Source: Pseudovirgaria hyperparasitica (taxonomy: Eukaryota; Ascomycota; Dothideomycetes; Acrospermales; Acrospermaceae). Taken from it: a stretch of 64,000 bases of DNA. Under the pieces are notes generated by a model. The model did not search any database, was not told the DNA's origin, and saw only the letters and a list, made by a program, of their open reading frames with translations. Both the position numbers and the translations under genes were made by a program. This document shows, one piece after another, positions 12,663 to 23,767 of this stretch. Position 1 is the first letter of the stretch. The number at the start of each line of letters is the position of its first letter. The stretch lies in the NCBI RefSeq assembly GCF_010093815.1, contig NW_022985550.1, positions 1,563,074 to 1,627,073 on the forward strand, given 5' to 3'.

Positions 12663-13727
12663 ATGTCGACCACAAAGGAGGCCAAGAAGCCGCTGCACTA
12701 TCCCTTCTGGTTCGGAGGGAGCGCAAGCTGTTTTGCTGCGTGCGTAACGCATCCGCTAGATCTGGGTATGTGAGAAGACACGACTTATCAGATAGTTGCT
12801 AATTGGACCTCGAAGTCAAGGTAGATCGCACTCACATATGCCGTATCATCATCGGGACTCTCACTTACAATCCCAGGTGCGCCTTCAGACGCAGAAAGCA
12901 GAGGGTCCACGCAAGAACATGCTCCAAATGACCCTTCACGTCGCAAAGCAAGATGGTTTCTTAGGCCTCTACCGCGGTGTACATCTTCCCCCATTCCCAA
13001 CCACCCTTCGGACTTCGCAAATCTCACTGACTGCCCATAGCTCTCCGCGTCCATCCTCCGCCAAATGACATACTCCACAACGCGCTTCGGCGTATACGAA
13101 GAACTCAAATCCCTCTCCACAACACCTACCTCTACGCCCTCATTCCCTGTCCTCATCGCCATGGCCAGTACATCCGGCTTCCTCGGCGGTGTCGCCGGCA
13201 ACCCGGCCGACATCATAAACGTCCGCATGCAAAACGACGCGGCCCTGCCACCTGAGAAGCGACACAACTACCGACACGCTATTGACGGGATAATCCGCAT
13301 GTCGCGGTCCGAGGGACTCGGCAGTCTGTTTCGGGGCGTGTGGCCGAATAGTGCGCGGGCAGTGCTCATGACGGCGTCTCAGCTGGCCTCCTACGACATC
13401 TTCAAGCAACAATTACAGAGACGACTCGAGATGAAGGAGGGCTTGACGCTGCACTTTTCTGCGAGTTTATTGGCTGGGTTTGTGGCTACGACGGTGTGTT
13501 CGCCAGCGGACGTGATCAAGACCCGGGTTATGAGCTCGACGAAGAATGGCAGTTTGGTGGGCTTTGTGTTGAGCTTGTTCCAGAAAGAAGGCTTTACGTG
13601 GATGTTTCGTGGGTGGGTGCCGAGTTTTATTCGGTTGGGCCCGCATACGATCGCAACCTTCTTGTTCCTGGAGCAGCACAAGAAGATCTACAGAAAAGTC
13701 TATCACATAGACGAAAAGGCTGCATAA
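12663..13727 (+). CDS. DIC1: Mitochondrial dicarboxylate carrier
   Basis: Inner-membrane carrier exchanging malate or succinate for phosphate, feeding the TCA cycle and gluconeogenesis. Exons 12663-12765, 12816-12820, 12877-12978 and 13041-13727 give 298 residues, exactly the length of yeast Dic1. Three tandem carrier repeats are visible, each with the P-x-[DE]-x-x-[KR] signature: HPLDLVKVRLQTQ, NPADIINVRMQND and SPADVIKTRVM. Asn at the lysine position of repeat two, and the NVRMQND context, are usual in this subfamily. The second exon is only 5 nt (TCAAG). It completes the Val codon and supplies the signature lysine of repeat one; leaving it out throws the rest out of frame. Start chosen for MSTTKEAKKPLHYPFWFGG, which leads straight into the first transmembrane helix. 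Converges on AMA1, 330 bp between stops. Confidence 0.95.
12816..12820 (+). other. DIC1: 5-nt microexon of the dicarboxylate carrier gene
   Basis: TCAAG lies between a 50-nt intron (12766-12815, donor GTATGT, branch-like GCTAAT) and a 56-nt intron (12821-12876, donor GTAGAT, acceptor CCCAG). Phase: G|TC AAG|GTG gives Val-Lys-Val in the carrier motif. The acceptor before it ends in AAG, weaker than the usual YAG. No other splice choice I tried keeps the frame and the motif. Confidence 0.85.
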
Positions 13728-14057
13728 TCAGGCATTAGCTGCCTCGTAAACGACAATCCTGGACCGTTGTACAAATGGGCTGGACCATTTGGAGTTGCGT
13801 TTGAATATAATTTAGCTGCATTCGCATGGCGTTGGAAATTTGATAGTCTCTTATTGGTCCTTCGAGCGCCATTGATTCCTTAGCTAGCGATAGAACTCAC
13901 TTGGTAATATATAGGAAACGAAAACGGATGGAAAGATGACTTTTCTCTTTGAATTTCTCATCTTAGCACCGCGAGACTAGCAGGACAAGTTACAGTGACT
14001 GCATCAGTCTCACAGGCCGTGTGATAGTAATACCGACAATGTCAACGCCTGTCTGAA
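13728..14057. other. Convergent 3' ends, DIC1 / AMA1
   Basis: 330 bp between two stop codons facing each other; expected to be 3' UTRs and terminators of both. Nothing else seen. Confidence 0.5.
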
Positions 14058-16942
14058 TCACCGAACTTCAGGTCCTTCCTTCTCAATCCCGTGAAAACTC
14101 TCCAAGATATCGCTCCCACCAAGGATGCCCATTCGTCGCTTGGATCTTCGCTTCTCCTCGCTCCAAACCTCATGGAACCTGATTGCAGCATCGCTCGCGG
14201 CCACCACGATACAGCCATCTTTGTCCCGTCCCAGTCTATCCGCACCATCCGTGTCTCGCTGACCTGTGTTTGGACTCCCAGGGTAGCCAATTGCGAATAA
14301 CGCCCTTGACTCGTCGTACCAGGGTATGGCAACAACCTGTTCGCACGCAGGCCAAGAGAACACCGCGATCCGAAAGGGGTGGTCTGGTTGTGCAAAACCG
14401 AAAGTTGCTGCTATCTCACGTCTCGTGTTACTCCATATAAGTGATGTCACTTGCGCCGCACAGTCAATAGTAGCTAGACCAGCGCCCGATATTGTGTGAT
14501 AGAAATGAATGCATCGGTCGTTGGACCCACCGCCGATTGCGACTAGTCCTCGCTGCCAGGGACAAAAGGCAATGGCTTTGACGGCGGCATTAAGGATCCA
14601 TTTGTGTTTCTCGCGACCGGCTGGAATGGATAAAACATTTCCATGACCTGGAACCACTGTCCACCGACGTTCACCATCCGCTCCAATCTCAACGTTGACC
14701 TGTGCAGTCATTTCAGGCGTAGGCGATATACAAAGTAGCTTTTTCGTTTCGAAAAGAAAACATGCATTATCGTTGCCTCCGGTGGCAAAGTACTCTCCGT
14801 CACTAGACCAAGACAATCCACAGACTTGCTGCGTATGAACTGTGATACGTGCGAGTAGTGTCATACCTCCGTGAAATCTTACAGCATGAATACTTTGTTC
14901 AGGTGGCCATTCGACAGAGTACAAGTATATATGTCCAGCTTCATCGCCTATCAGAAGCTCCTCGGTTGGAACCTGGATTTCTGGCGCCTTGATAGAGCCT
15001 CGTTTGACAACGCTCGGGCGAAATGACACGCATGCGATAGGGCTAGGCTGAGATGCCTCGAATCGCGGTTCTTCATCAAATAGGCTCCACAGAGAAATCC
15101 GTCCATCAGCTCTACCGACAGCAAGAATGGCCTGACCGCCCGCAGCGGAGGAGAATGCCAAGGTAGTGACATGACTGTTTGACAAGTTGTTCACACGCTC
15201 CGGAGTATCGACTCCCTTTTCCTCAGACCAGAGGTGCACGAAATTCCCAAGCCCTACCGCCAGGCATTTCGCAGTTGCAGAATAAGCCAGCAAGGAGCAA
15301 TAGAAATCATCGCGTAGCTGGGGAGCGTCGAGAACTGTATAAGTAGTCAGTATCGGTTTTGACTCGTAACGAACGCAATACATATCTAAATGGTATAATA
15401 GGCACTGGCTTGATATCCTTAATGGGCAGTCTCGACGCTGTTGACAAATTGTCAGCAAGATTGAGTTTCTTTCCTAACTCCTGAGTATTTGATGCTTGCT
15501 GAAGCAAGACACTCACAGGCCTTCCAAAGCCCATCCTGCCCGAAGGCTGTTCCACCAGCGACACTAGGGTCAGGAGTACAGCCACGGCTGGTCGATGCTA
15601 AGGCGTCTGAAGCATTGGTAGCACCGAGAATGCGGCATGACTGATCAATGTCGAATGCCGCGGCCAGTCGTCTCTCGTAGGTTTCGAGTTCACTTTCCGG
15701 ATCCGCCTTTTGCAAGAATTTTGATGTGTACAAAGGCGCATTAGTACCACTGCCAAGCAGACCTCCTTGGCCTGTCGAAATCCCCACAACACTATCACCC
15801 GCCACAGCGCTACCACCAACTTGCCAAATAGCACCATCGCTGATCTGGCGAGGGGTTGTGACGGACGGTCGTGAAGCTGTGAAAGAGTTGTTCCTAACGT
15901 TCGGACGGTTTTGGCTTTGCCGCAGTGCACGCAGCTGATTGGTAAGCCTACTACTCCTGCGCAACTGGCGAGCGAATGGGTTTGGGGTTCCACTTGCTCG
16001 GCGGTGCAGTCTTTCTGGATCGGTCAACGCACTTGTAGGCTTACTAGTAAAAAAGCTCTCTGTTGAACTGTTTGGTGAGCGCCGCGCAGGAATGAAACGG
16101 TCGGCCATACGACTTGGTGTCTGTACTTGCGGGGAGGAGCCTCCACGAGAGAGCCATTGGCTATGTCTTAACGGCGAGCCACGGTACCCACTCGGCAATG
16201 CAGACAGAGAAGTTACACGACGTTTGCAGGGGGTGAATAGAAATGCATCGACCGCCGGGGAAGCCTCAGTTAGAGGAGTTGTTACGCCAATGGGATAGGG
16301 GCCGATGTTTGGGAATGGTGAATGCTCGGGGGAGGTCAGTTCAGCCGTGGTATTTGGGTCCTTAGCCCTCCATCTACGCTTGGGACAAGGGGTGTAACCC
16401 GGAGAAAGTGAAATGGGGTCAAGGCGATAATAGTCCGTGTAAGGCGTCTCCGGCTCCAGGTCTTCCCTATCATTGACATCAGATGATGCGCTACTGGCGA
16501 CCGAAGAACCTTCCCCGTCGTCAGTGCCATCGCACTGAGGTGAGCCCTTCATAGTCATGCGTTGCAATAATCTCTTGAAGCTGCTGTAGTGTGTCGAATC
16601 GGTGCAGTGTGACTCCACATGAAGGTGAACATCGTCAGCCGACAATGTGCGCCGGCACGACACATTGTTCACGTTTCGACTCTCCGTCAAGCAGGTTTCA
16701 GCCCGTGGCCGGCTTCTAGGGACCTTCTGTGGCGAGTTCGGAGAAGATGGCATGAGTATGGCATGAGATTTCTCTGTCTGTCGAACCCTATATATCCTGG
16801 GTGTCTTTGGGGACGGCGTAGAAACCTTAGCTTCTTGTTTCTCCGTGTAGCGGTAGTCCTCGGACTTGTATTTTTTTGGCGACAAAGGGGGACTGAGCAC
16901 AGCTGGACGTGGCGGCGAGGCATGATTGGTGATATTGTTCAT
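14058..16942 (-). CDS. AMA1: Meiosis-specific APC/C activator Ama1 (Cdc20/Cdh1-type WD40 protein)
   Basis: Activator and substrate adaptor of the anaphase-promoting complex in meiosis and sporulation. Exons 16942-15517, 15437-15386 and 15336-14058 give 918 residues. The long N-terminal half is Ser/Pro-rich and carries DRFIPAR at about residue 281, the C-box-like motif by which this family binds the APC/C. The WD40 propeller starts after PFRVLDAP (about residue 490), with QLRDDFYCSLLAYS, LAVGLGNFVHLWSEE, HKWILNAAVKAIAFCPWQRG, GGGSNDRCIHFYHT and TRREIAATFGFAQPDHP, which match Ama1 rather than Cdc20 or Cdh1. The second intron is best read as AT-AC. The protein ends in Val-Arg, where family members usually end Ile-Arg. 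Start: the first ATG in frame (MNNITNHASPPRP). Divergent from BET4. Confidence 0.9.
15337..15385 (-). other. AMA1: Candidate AT-AC intron of AMA1
   Basis: 49 nt, starting ATATGT and ending TTATAC on the minus strand, with a normal U2-type branch sequence (CTGAC) 9-13 nt before the end. Removing exactly this stretch joins CCATTTAG to AGTTCTCGAC and yields PFRVLDAP, the conserved entry to the propeller. No GT-AG pair gives the same frame and motif. Confidence 0.7.
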
Positions 16943-17466
16943 GCTGCGGGAGAACGTGTTCCTCGCGCCCCTGGCGCGGCCCTCCAATTCCAGGGGTCGA
17001 GACTATGCGACGTTTGAGTGGCTGGAATGATAGATTGACAGAATACGTCGGCTCGCTTCGAAACACTTGATGTATTCAGTGACAAAGGACTCGATCAAAG
17101 GACAAAGTTCCGGGAACGCAGTCGGAGCAGTCGAGGTTAGTAGGAAGAGAGGAAGGGGAGAACTGCATGTTCCGGCGTATGTATGCTTGGCGAGGAGAAG
17201 ATATGAGATGAGCGCAATGGATGAAAGTGAACTCTGGAACGATGATAAACAATGCAGTCTGTAGGTAGAGATCAAGGTTAAGAAAATGAGTGGTGTATCA
17301 ACATTAGCCAACAGCCAAGAAGAGCAGCAGCTTCATCCATTCTTTGCAGGTGGGTTGGTCCGCGCAGCACTTGCCTTCTCCCATCCTCTCGCCTTCTCAG
17401 CCTGCGAGCGATATTGACATCTTTCATCATCGTGAACCATAGGATTAAGTTATACTTTTCTACTTG
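16943..17466. promoter_or_regulatory. Divergent promoter, AMA1 / BET4
   Basis: 524 bp between the two start codons. One gene is meiotic in other fungi and the other is housekeeping, so the shared interval need not mean shared control. No factor site is claimed. Confidence 0.45.
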
Positions 17467-18692
17467 ATGGCAAGCGTAAGTCACGCATTGTCCCCTCTGC
17501 TGAGGTTGAGAATGGCCGCTGAAGGGAGAAGCATGGTGTTCCGCGCGTGAGAGGTGTCGAGAACTCTGCCAAGTCCGAACACGCGAAACAGAAAGAACAA
17601 GAAAAGATCGCGAAATACAAGACACTCAACGACACGGTCAAGACTCGAGTATGTATTCATAGCTATCACACTTTATATTTGACCTTTGCCGACACTGGAT
17701 TCTCCTAGATAGCTGACAAGCAATACACCCTCGACACTTTCCACCACACCTCGGAGCTACTCACCGAAAACCCTGAATACTACACAATATGGAACCACCG
17801 TCGAACTATCCTCCTGCATCTCTTCCAACCTATCCCTCACGATGATCCATCAACAGAATCGACGTCCGACAGCGCGCCATCGCCGGTCCCAAGCCCCTCC
17901 GTCCAGCACATACACGACCTCATAACGACCGATCTACGATTTCTCATTCCCCTCCTCCAGAAATTCCCCAAATGCTATTGGATATGGAATCATCGCCTGT
18001 GGCTTCTCTCACAAGCATCACTGCTTCTCTCAACACCCACGTCCATAGATATCTGGCGCGAGGAGCTTGGCCTTGTGAGCAAAATGCTAGCACGCGACGC
18101 GCGCAACTTCCACGCCTGGGATTACCGTCGGTTCGTAGTGTCGCGCCACGAACAACAGACAGGGAAGAGCTTAACTGAGGAAGAGTTTGCATATACGACG
18201 AAAAAGGTCATGGGAAATCTGAGCAATTTCTCGGCTTGGCATTATAGAAGTAAGCTTATTCCACGTCTACTGGATGAGCGCGAGGCAGGCAAGGAGGACA
18301 GGAAGAGAATGCTAGACGCAGAATTTGACTTTGTTAACGAGGCTCTCAATACTGATCCGTATGACCAGAGCCTATGGTTCTATCATCAGTTCCTGGTCAG
18401 CACCTTGCAGCCAGATGCATCGGAGAAAATCGCGACAGAACTAAGTAACCGGGATCGCGTAGCAAGACTGGAGGCGGAGATTGAGGCGATCCGGGAGATT
18501 GAGGATGATACGAAAGATTGCAAGTGGCTATACCAGAGCTTACTCAAGTATTCGGCTATATTGCTCGACGTCGAAGCGGCGCAAAAGGCTGTCACGAACG
18601 AGGATTTGAGTGTGTGGATGTTGCAGCTGGAAACGCTGGATCCATTACGAGCAGGAAGATGGACCGACCTAAAAAAACGTCTAAATATGTAG
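17467..18692 (+). CDS. BET4: Rab geranylgeranyltransferase (GGTase II) alpha subunit
   Basis: Alpha subunit of the enzyme that attaches geranylgeranyl groups to the C-terminal cysteines of Rab/Ypt GTPases, working with Bet2 and Rab escort protein in vesicle traffic. Exons 17467-17475, 17532-17648 and 17709-18692 give 369 residues. Exon 1 is just ATG GCA AGC; splicing to CAT GGT GTT yields MASHGVPR, the typical start of this family, which is why this start is chosen. The basic helix KQKEQEKIAKYKTLND follows. Five prenyltransferase-alpha (PFTA) repeats are visible: YTIWNHRRTIL, CYWIWNHRLWLL, FHAWDYRRFVV, FSAWHYRSKLI and QSLWFYHQFLV. A short Ser/Pro-rich insert (about residues 82-99) lies between repeats one and two. 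Its stop is 34 bp from that of the arabinofuranosidase on the other strand. Confidence 0.95.
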
Positions 18693-18726
18693 AGCACTCA
18701 GACTTCGACCTGACTCATCGCAATTA

Positions 18727-20537
<1,811 letters not shown>

Positions 20538-21243
20538 CTCGTATGGTAACGATCGAGACTCTCAAATACTACAATGAGAAGTATTCAAACTCATAGCTAT
20601 AATTGTAGCTGTCTGTAGCTTCAGTCGTGGCACTGGGGAGTGGGGTGACCGGACAGCCCACTTTTGGAAAGCTTGTCCCACCGGAAGGATCTGTCTATGC
20701 ATTCACACCGACATCATTGGGCTGGCAGCTCAAAAGTAGCAATGATATATGCTTCGATGGATGATGCTTTGATCCGGATGAGCACAACGGCGTTTGCCTG
20801 AAAAACGATTCTGGCCCAGTACAGAAAGTGTTCCATGCACGTAGGGGATAGCAAACAGTTGACAGTTTCAATCACTTCGAAGGACGACCTCTAAAGGATG
20901 CTTAGGTTCATCCAGGATGATTGGTGGAAAATCAAGCACGACACATGTAGTGGATTCTAGTGCCCGCACCCCATGTTTCCCCAGATTCTGAGGTTCCCAG
21001 GCCTATCAACATCTTTCCCAACACCGGAACTGCATCATTATGTATCGTTTGGCTTGACATGTGTGAGTTCTCGCCAGGATCCGTAGCTTCTTCCCCGGAC
21101 TGACTGTGCGCCACGATGTCACTAATAGCATGACTTAATATTGTACATATTTAGTGGACATGCCTACTAGTAGACCTACGAACAACATGTCGTTCCTGTC
21201 CCCGATCATTTCGTGGTAACGTTTGTATAAAAAGAAGTCAAAG
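20538..21243. promoter_or_regulatory. Divergent promoter, arabinofuranosidase / sugar transporter
   Basis: 706 bp between the start codons. It contains several matches to the CreA carbon-repressor consensus SYGGRG (see separate entry), fitting carbon-source control, but the motif is short and common. I did not find a convincing XlnR or AraR consensus by eye. Confidence 0.5.
20633..20645 (+). promoter_or_regulatory. Paired CreA-like sites
   Basis: CTGGGG and GTGGGG, one base apart, both match SYGGRG. They lie 96-108 bp upstream of the arabinofuranosidase start. Further single matches on the other strand lie at 20979-20984 (CCCCAG) and 21092-21097 (CCCCGG). Closely paired sites are the form usually needed for CreA repression. 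Functional meaning is inferred. Confidence 0.4.
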
Positions 21244-22991
21244 ATGAATCTTCCGCCCAGAGTGTACCAGGTAAGCCGCGACTACCCTTCGGGTGCATCA
21301 TCATATGCTGACTTGGCCGTAGTTTCTTGTAGGCCTTTTCGCCTCACTTGGCTCGCTGCTATTCGGGTATGATCTTGGTGTCATAGCTGGCGCAATCGCC
21401 TGTGAGTCTTTCAAGGCTGAGTTTGATCCCACCGAGAATCAAAAGTGAGTGGCTCAAATGGCGAGGTACGCTTCATATCTGAACTGGACAGGGGTGCAGT
21501 CGTTAGTGTGTTTACGGGAGGAGCATTCTTCGGTGCACTCCTTGCTGGTGCCACGGGAGACTATTTTGGCCGAAAGAAGACAATTTTGCTGGGCGCGACC
21601 ATATTCATTCTTGGCGGAGGTTTGCAGACTGGCGCGCAGAGTCTTGATTTTCTATACGCCGGACGGTGCCTTGCGGGCGTCGGTGTTGGTTTCCTGACCA
21701 TGATAATACCACTCTATCAAGCAGAAACTGTACACCCTGACATTCGTGGGCGGGTGACTTCTTTGCAGCAATTTATGCTTGGAGTCGGAGCTCTGATAGC
21801 GTCTTGGACATCTTATGGTGAGGATTAACAAGTGACAACTGTAATTGTGGCATCTAACACTGCACAGGAACATATATAGGTTTCGCTCCAGATGATAGCA
21901 GGCAATGGCGGGTCAGCTTAGGAATTCAAATCATCCCAGCCGGCATCCTCGCACTCTGTATCCTCCTATTTCCCGAGTCGCCAAGATGGCTCATCGATCA
22001 TGGCAGACCAGGTGATGGTCTGTCGACTCTTGCAAGACTACATGCTAATGGCGATGAAAACGATCCTTGGGTTCGTGCTGAGTTCGACCAAATTCAGGAG
22101 GCAATCACATTTGAGCATGAACATGAAGCCAAGTCTTATACCGAGCTTTTTACTGATAAGTCTTCCTTTCGGCGGCTTTTCCTTGCCTGCGCCTTGCAGG
22201 CATCTGTGCAAATGACCGGTCAGTAACTCCTTGGTAGACTAAAATGACACGACTAAACATAGCCTGCAGGAGTCAGCGCAATTCAATTCTTTTCGGTCGA
22301 TATCTACGGACAGATCGGGATTGCTGGAAACGATACCTTGAAATATCAAGCTATCAGTTCAGTCTTGGCCTTGATTGCTGAGTTTCTCTGCATGTTACTG
22401 ATCGACCCGATTGGGCGTCGTTGGCCACTGATCGGAGGTAACCTTGGAAACATGGTCACTTTCATCGTCGCCACAATTCTGCTGGCGAAGTTTCCGCCTG
22501 GCGAGTCAGGCAACCATAGTGCGGCATGGGGGTTCATTGTCATGACGTGGTTGTACAACTTCTCGTTCAGCTTGACGTGCGGACCGTTAAGCTGGATCAT
22601 TCCGGCGGAGATATTCGACACAAAGACTAGATCGAAAGGTGTTTCCATCGCCACAATGACTTCTTTCGCATTCAACACAATGATCGGACAAGTAACGCCA
22701 ATTGCGATGGCTAACATCAAATATCGATTTTACTTCCTCTTCATCGTACGTATACGGGTACAAACTTGAATGAGTAGTGCCACCAGACTGACATGTGACC
22801 AGATTTGCAACTTTACCAATGCTTTGTTTTTCTGGGCCTTCTTGCCTGAGACAGCCAAGCGGCCCTTGGAGGAGATGCATTACCTCTTCACAAATGCACC
22901 ATACTTTGTGCCTATGATGAAGAAGTCAGAGTTCGAAACGCACGATTTGGAGCGTCGTGTAGAGGAGGTTGAGAGGAAGCGAGCCCTTTGA
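21244..22991 (+). CDS. MFS sugar transporter
   Basis: Twelve-helix major facilitator of the sugar porter family, at the plasma membrane. Exons 21244-21270, 21323-21444, 21492-21817, 21868-22218, 22270-22745 and 22803-22991 give 496 residues. Landmarks: LFGYDLGVIAGA in helix 1, GAVVSVFTGGAFFGALLAG, the DYFGRKK loop between helices 2 and 3, GRCLAGVGVGFLTMIIPLYQ (sugar transporter signature), FPESPRWLIDHGR after helix 6, the IDPIGRRWP loop, SWIIPAEIFDTKTRSKG, and the closing FLPETAKRPLEEM. The tail is charged. The first exon (MNLPPRVYQ) is 27 nt. Substrate cannot be read from sequence; the divergent arabinofuranosidase suggests a pentose or oligosaccharide (inference). Confidence 0.93.
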
Positions 22992-23767
22992 GCAACTTGT
23001 TACACCACATCTGTGATATATGTAGGACGCCCGTCCACCTGCCAAAATCATGAATGCGGTCACTGGTCTCGATTGCCATTGGCGTCCCCCATTGATACTT
23101 GTGACGGTGGCAATATTTGTTCCTTATGCTCTCGAACTTTGCGTGATTCCTCGCGCCCTTGATCAGACCAAGCCCAGCCACCAAGCGCGTTCCATAATGA
23201 TGGCGGATTAGACTGGACAGTCGATTTAGATGCACGATACTCAGTATCTGCGATTGGATATTGCTGAGGGCTCAGTGGCGTTTTTGATCCATCAGCAGGT
23301 ACAGATACGGATGCTCTTTTCTCGCATCAGTATGAAGGTTTACAACAGTCCACAGTATCGTAACCTACTGTGTGCCTTCAACTCGATCAAACTTTCGCTT
23401 CTGTTGTTCTTCGAATGCTGGCTTGAAAATCGCAGTCCCTTGGATCAGTAGTCAGATATGTGCGCGAGCTATAGACGAGCAAAGTTACCTGTAGCGGCTC
23501 CAATGAACGCGACAATTACGAATTGAACCAAGCCTCTGGTCGATGACATTATTGATCTATACTTCCGCCCAGGATGGTAATGCGAGCTGTGTGAAACGTC
23601 AAAGCATCATTTATACATACCACAGGTTGAGAGTCTAGCTCAGAATGGCCCGTGCGCCTTCTAAGTGTGGAGACGCGCCGAACGCGTCTTTCGGGCGTGT
23701 AATTACCCAACGAGGCAGTACCCGCCAGAGGTACATCTATACACGATCTCATCAATGTGATGCTCCG
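22992..23767. other. Interval between sugar transporter and MMS22
   Basis: Holds the transporter 3' UTR and the MMS22 promoter and leader. No gene on either strand. An upstream ATG at 23645 is in frame with MMS22 and could extend that protein by 41 residues. Confidence 0.5.
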
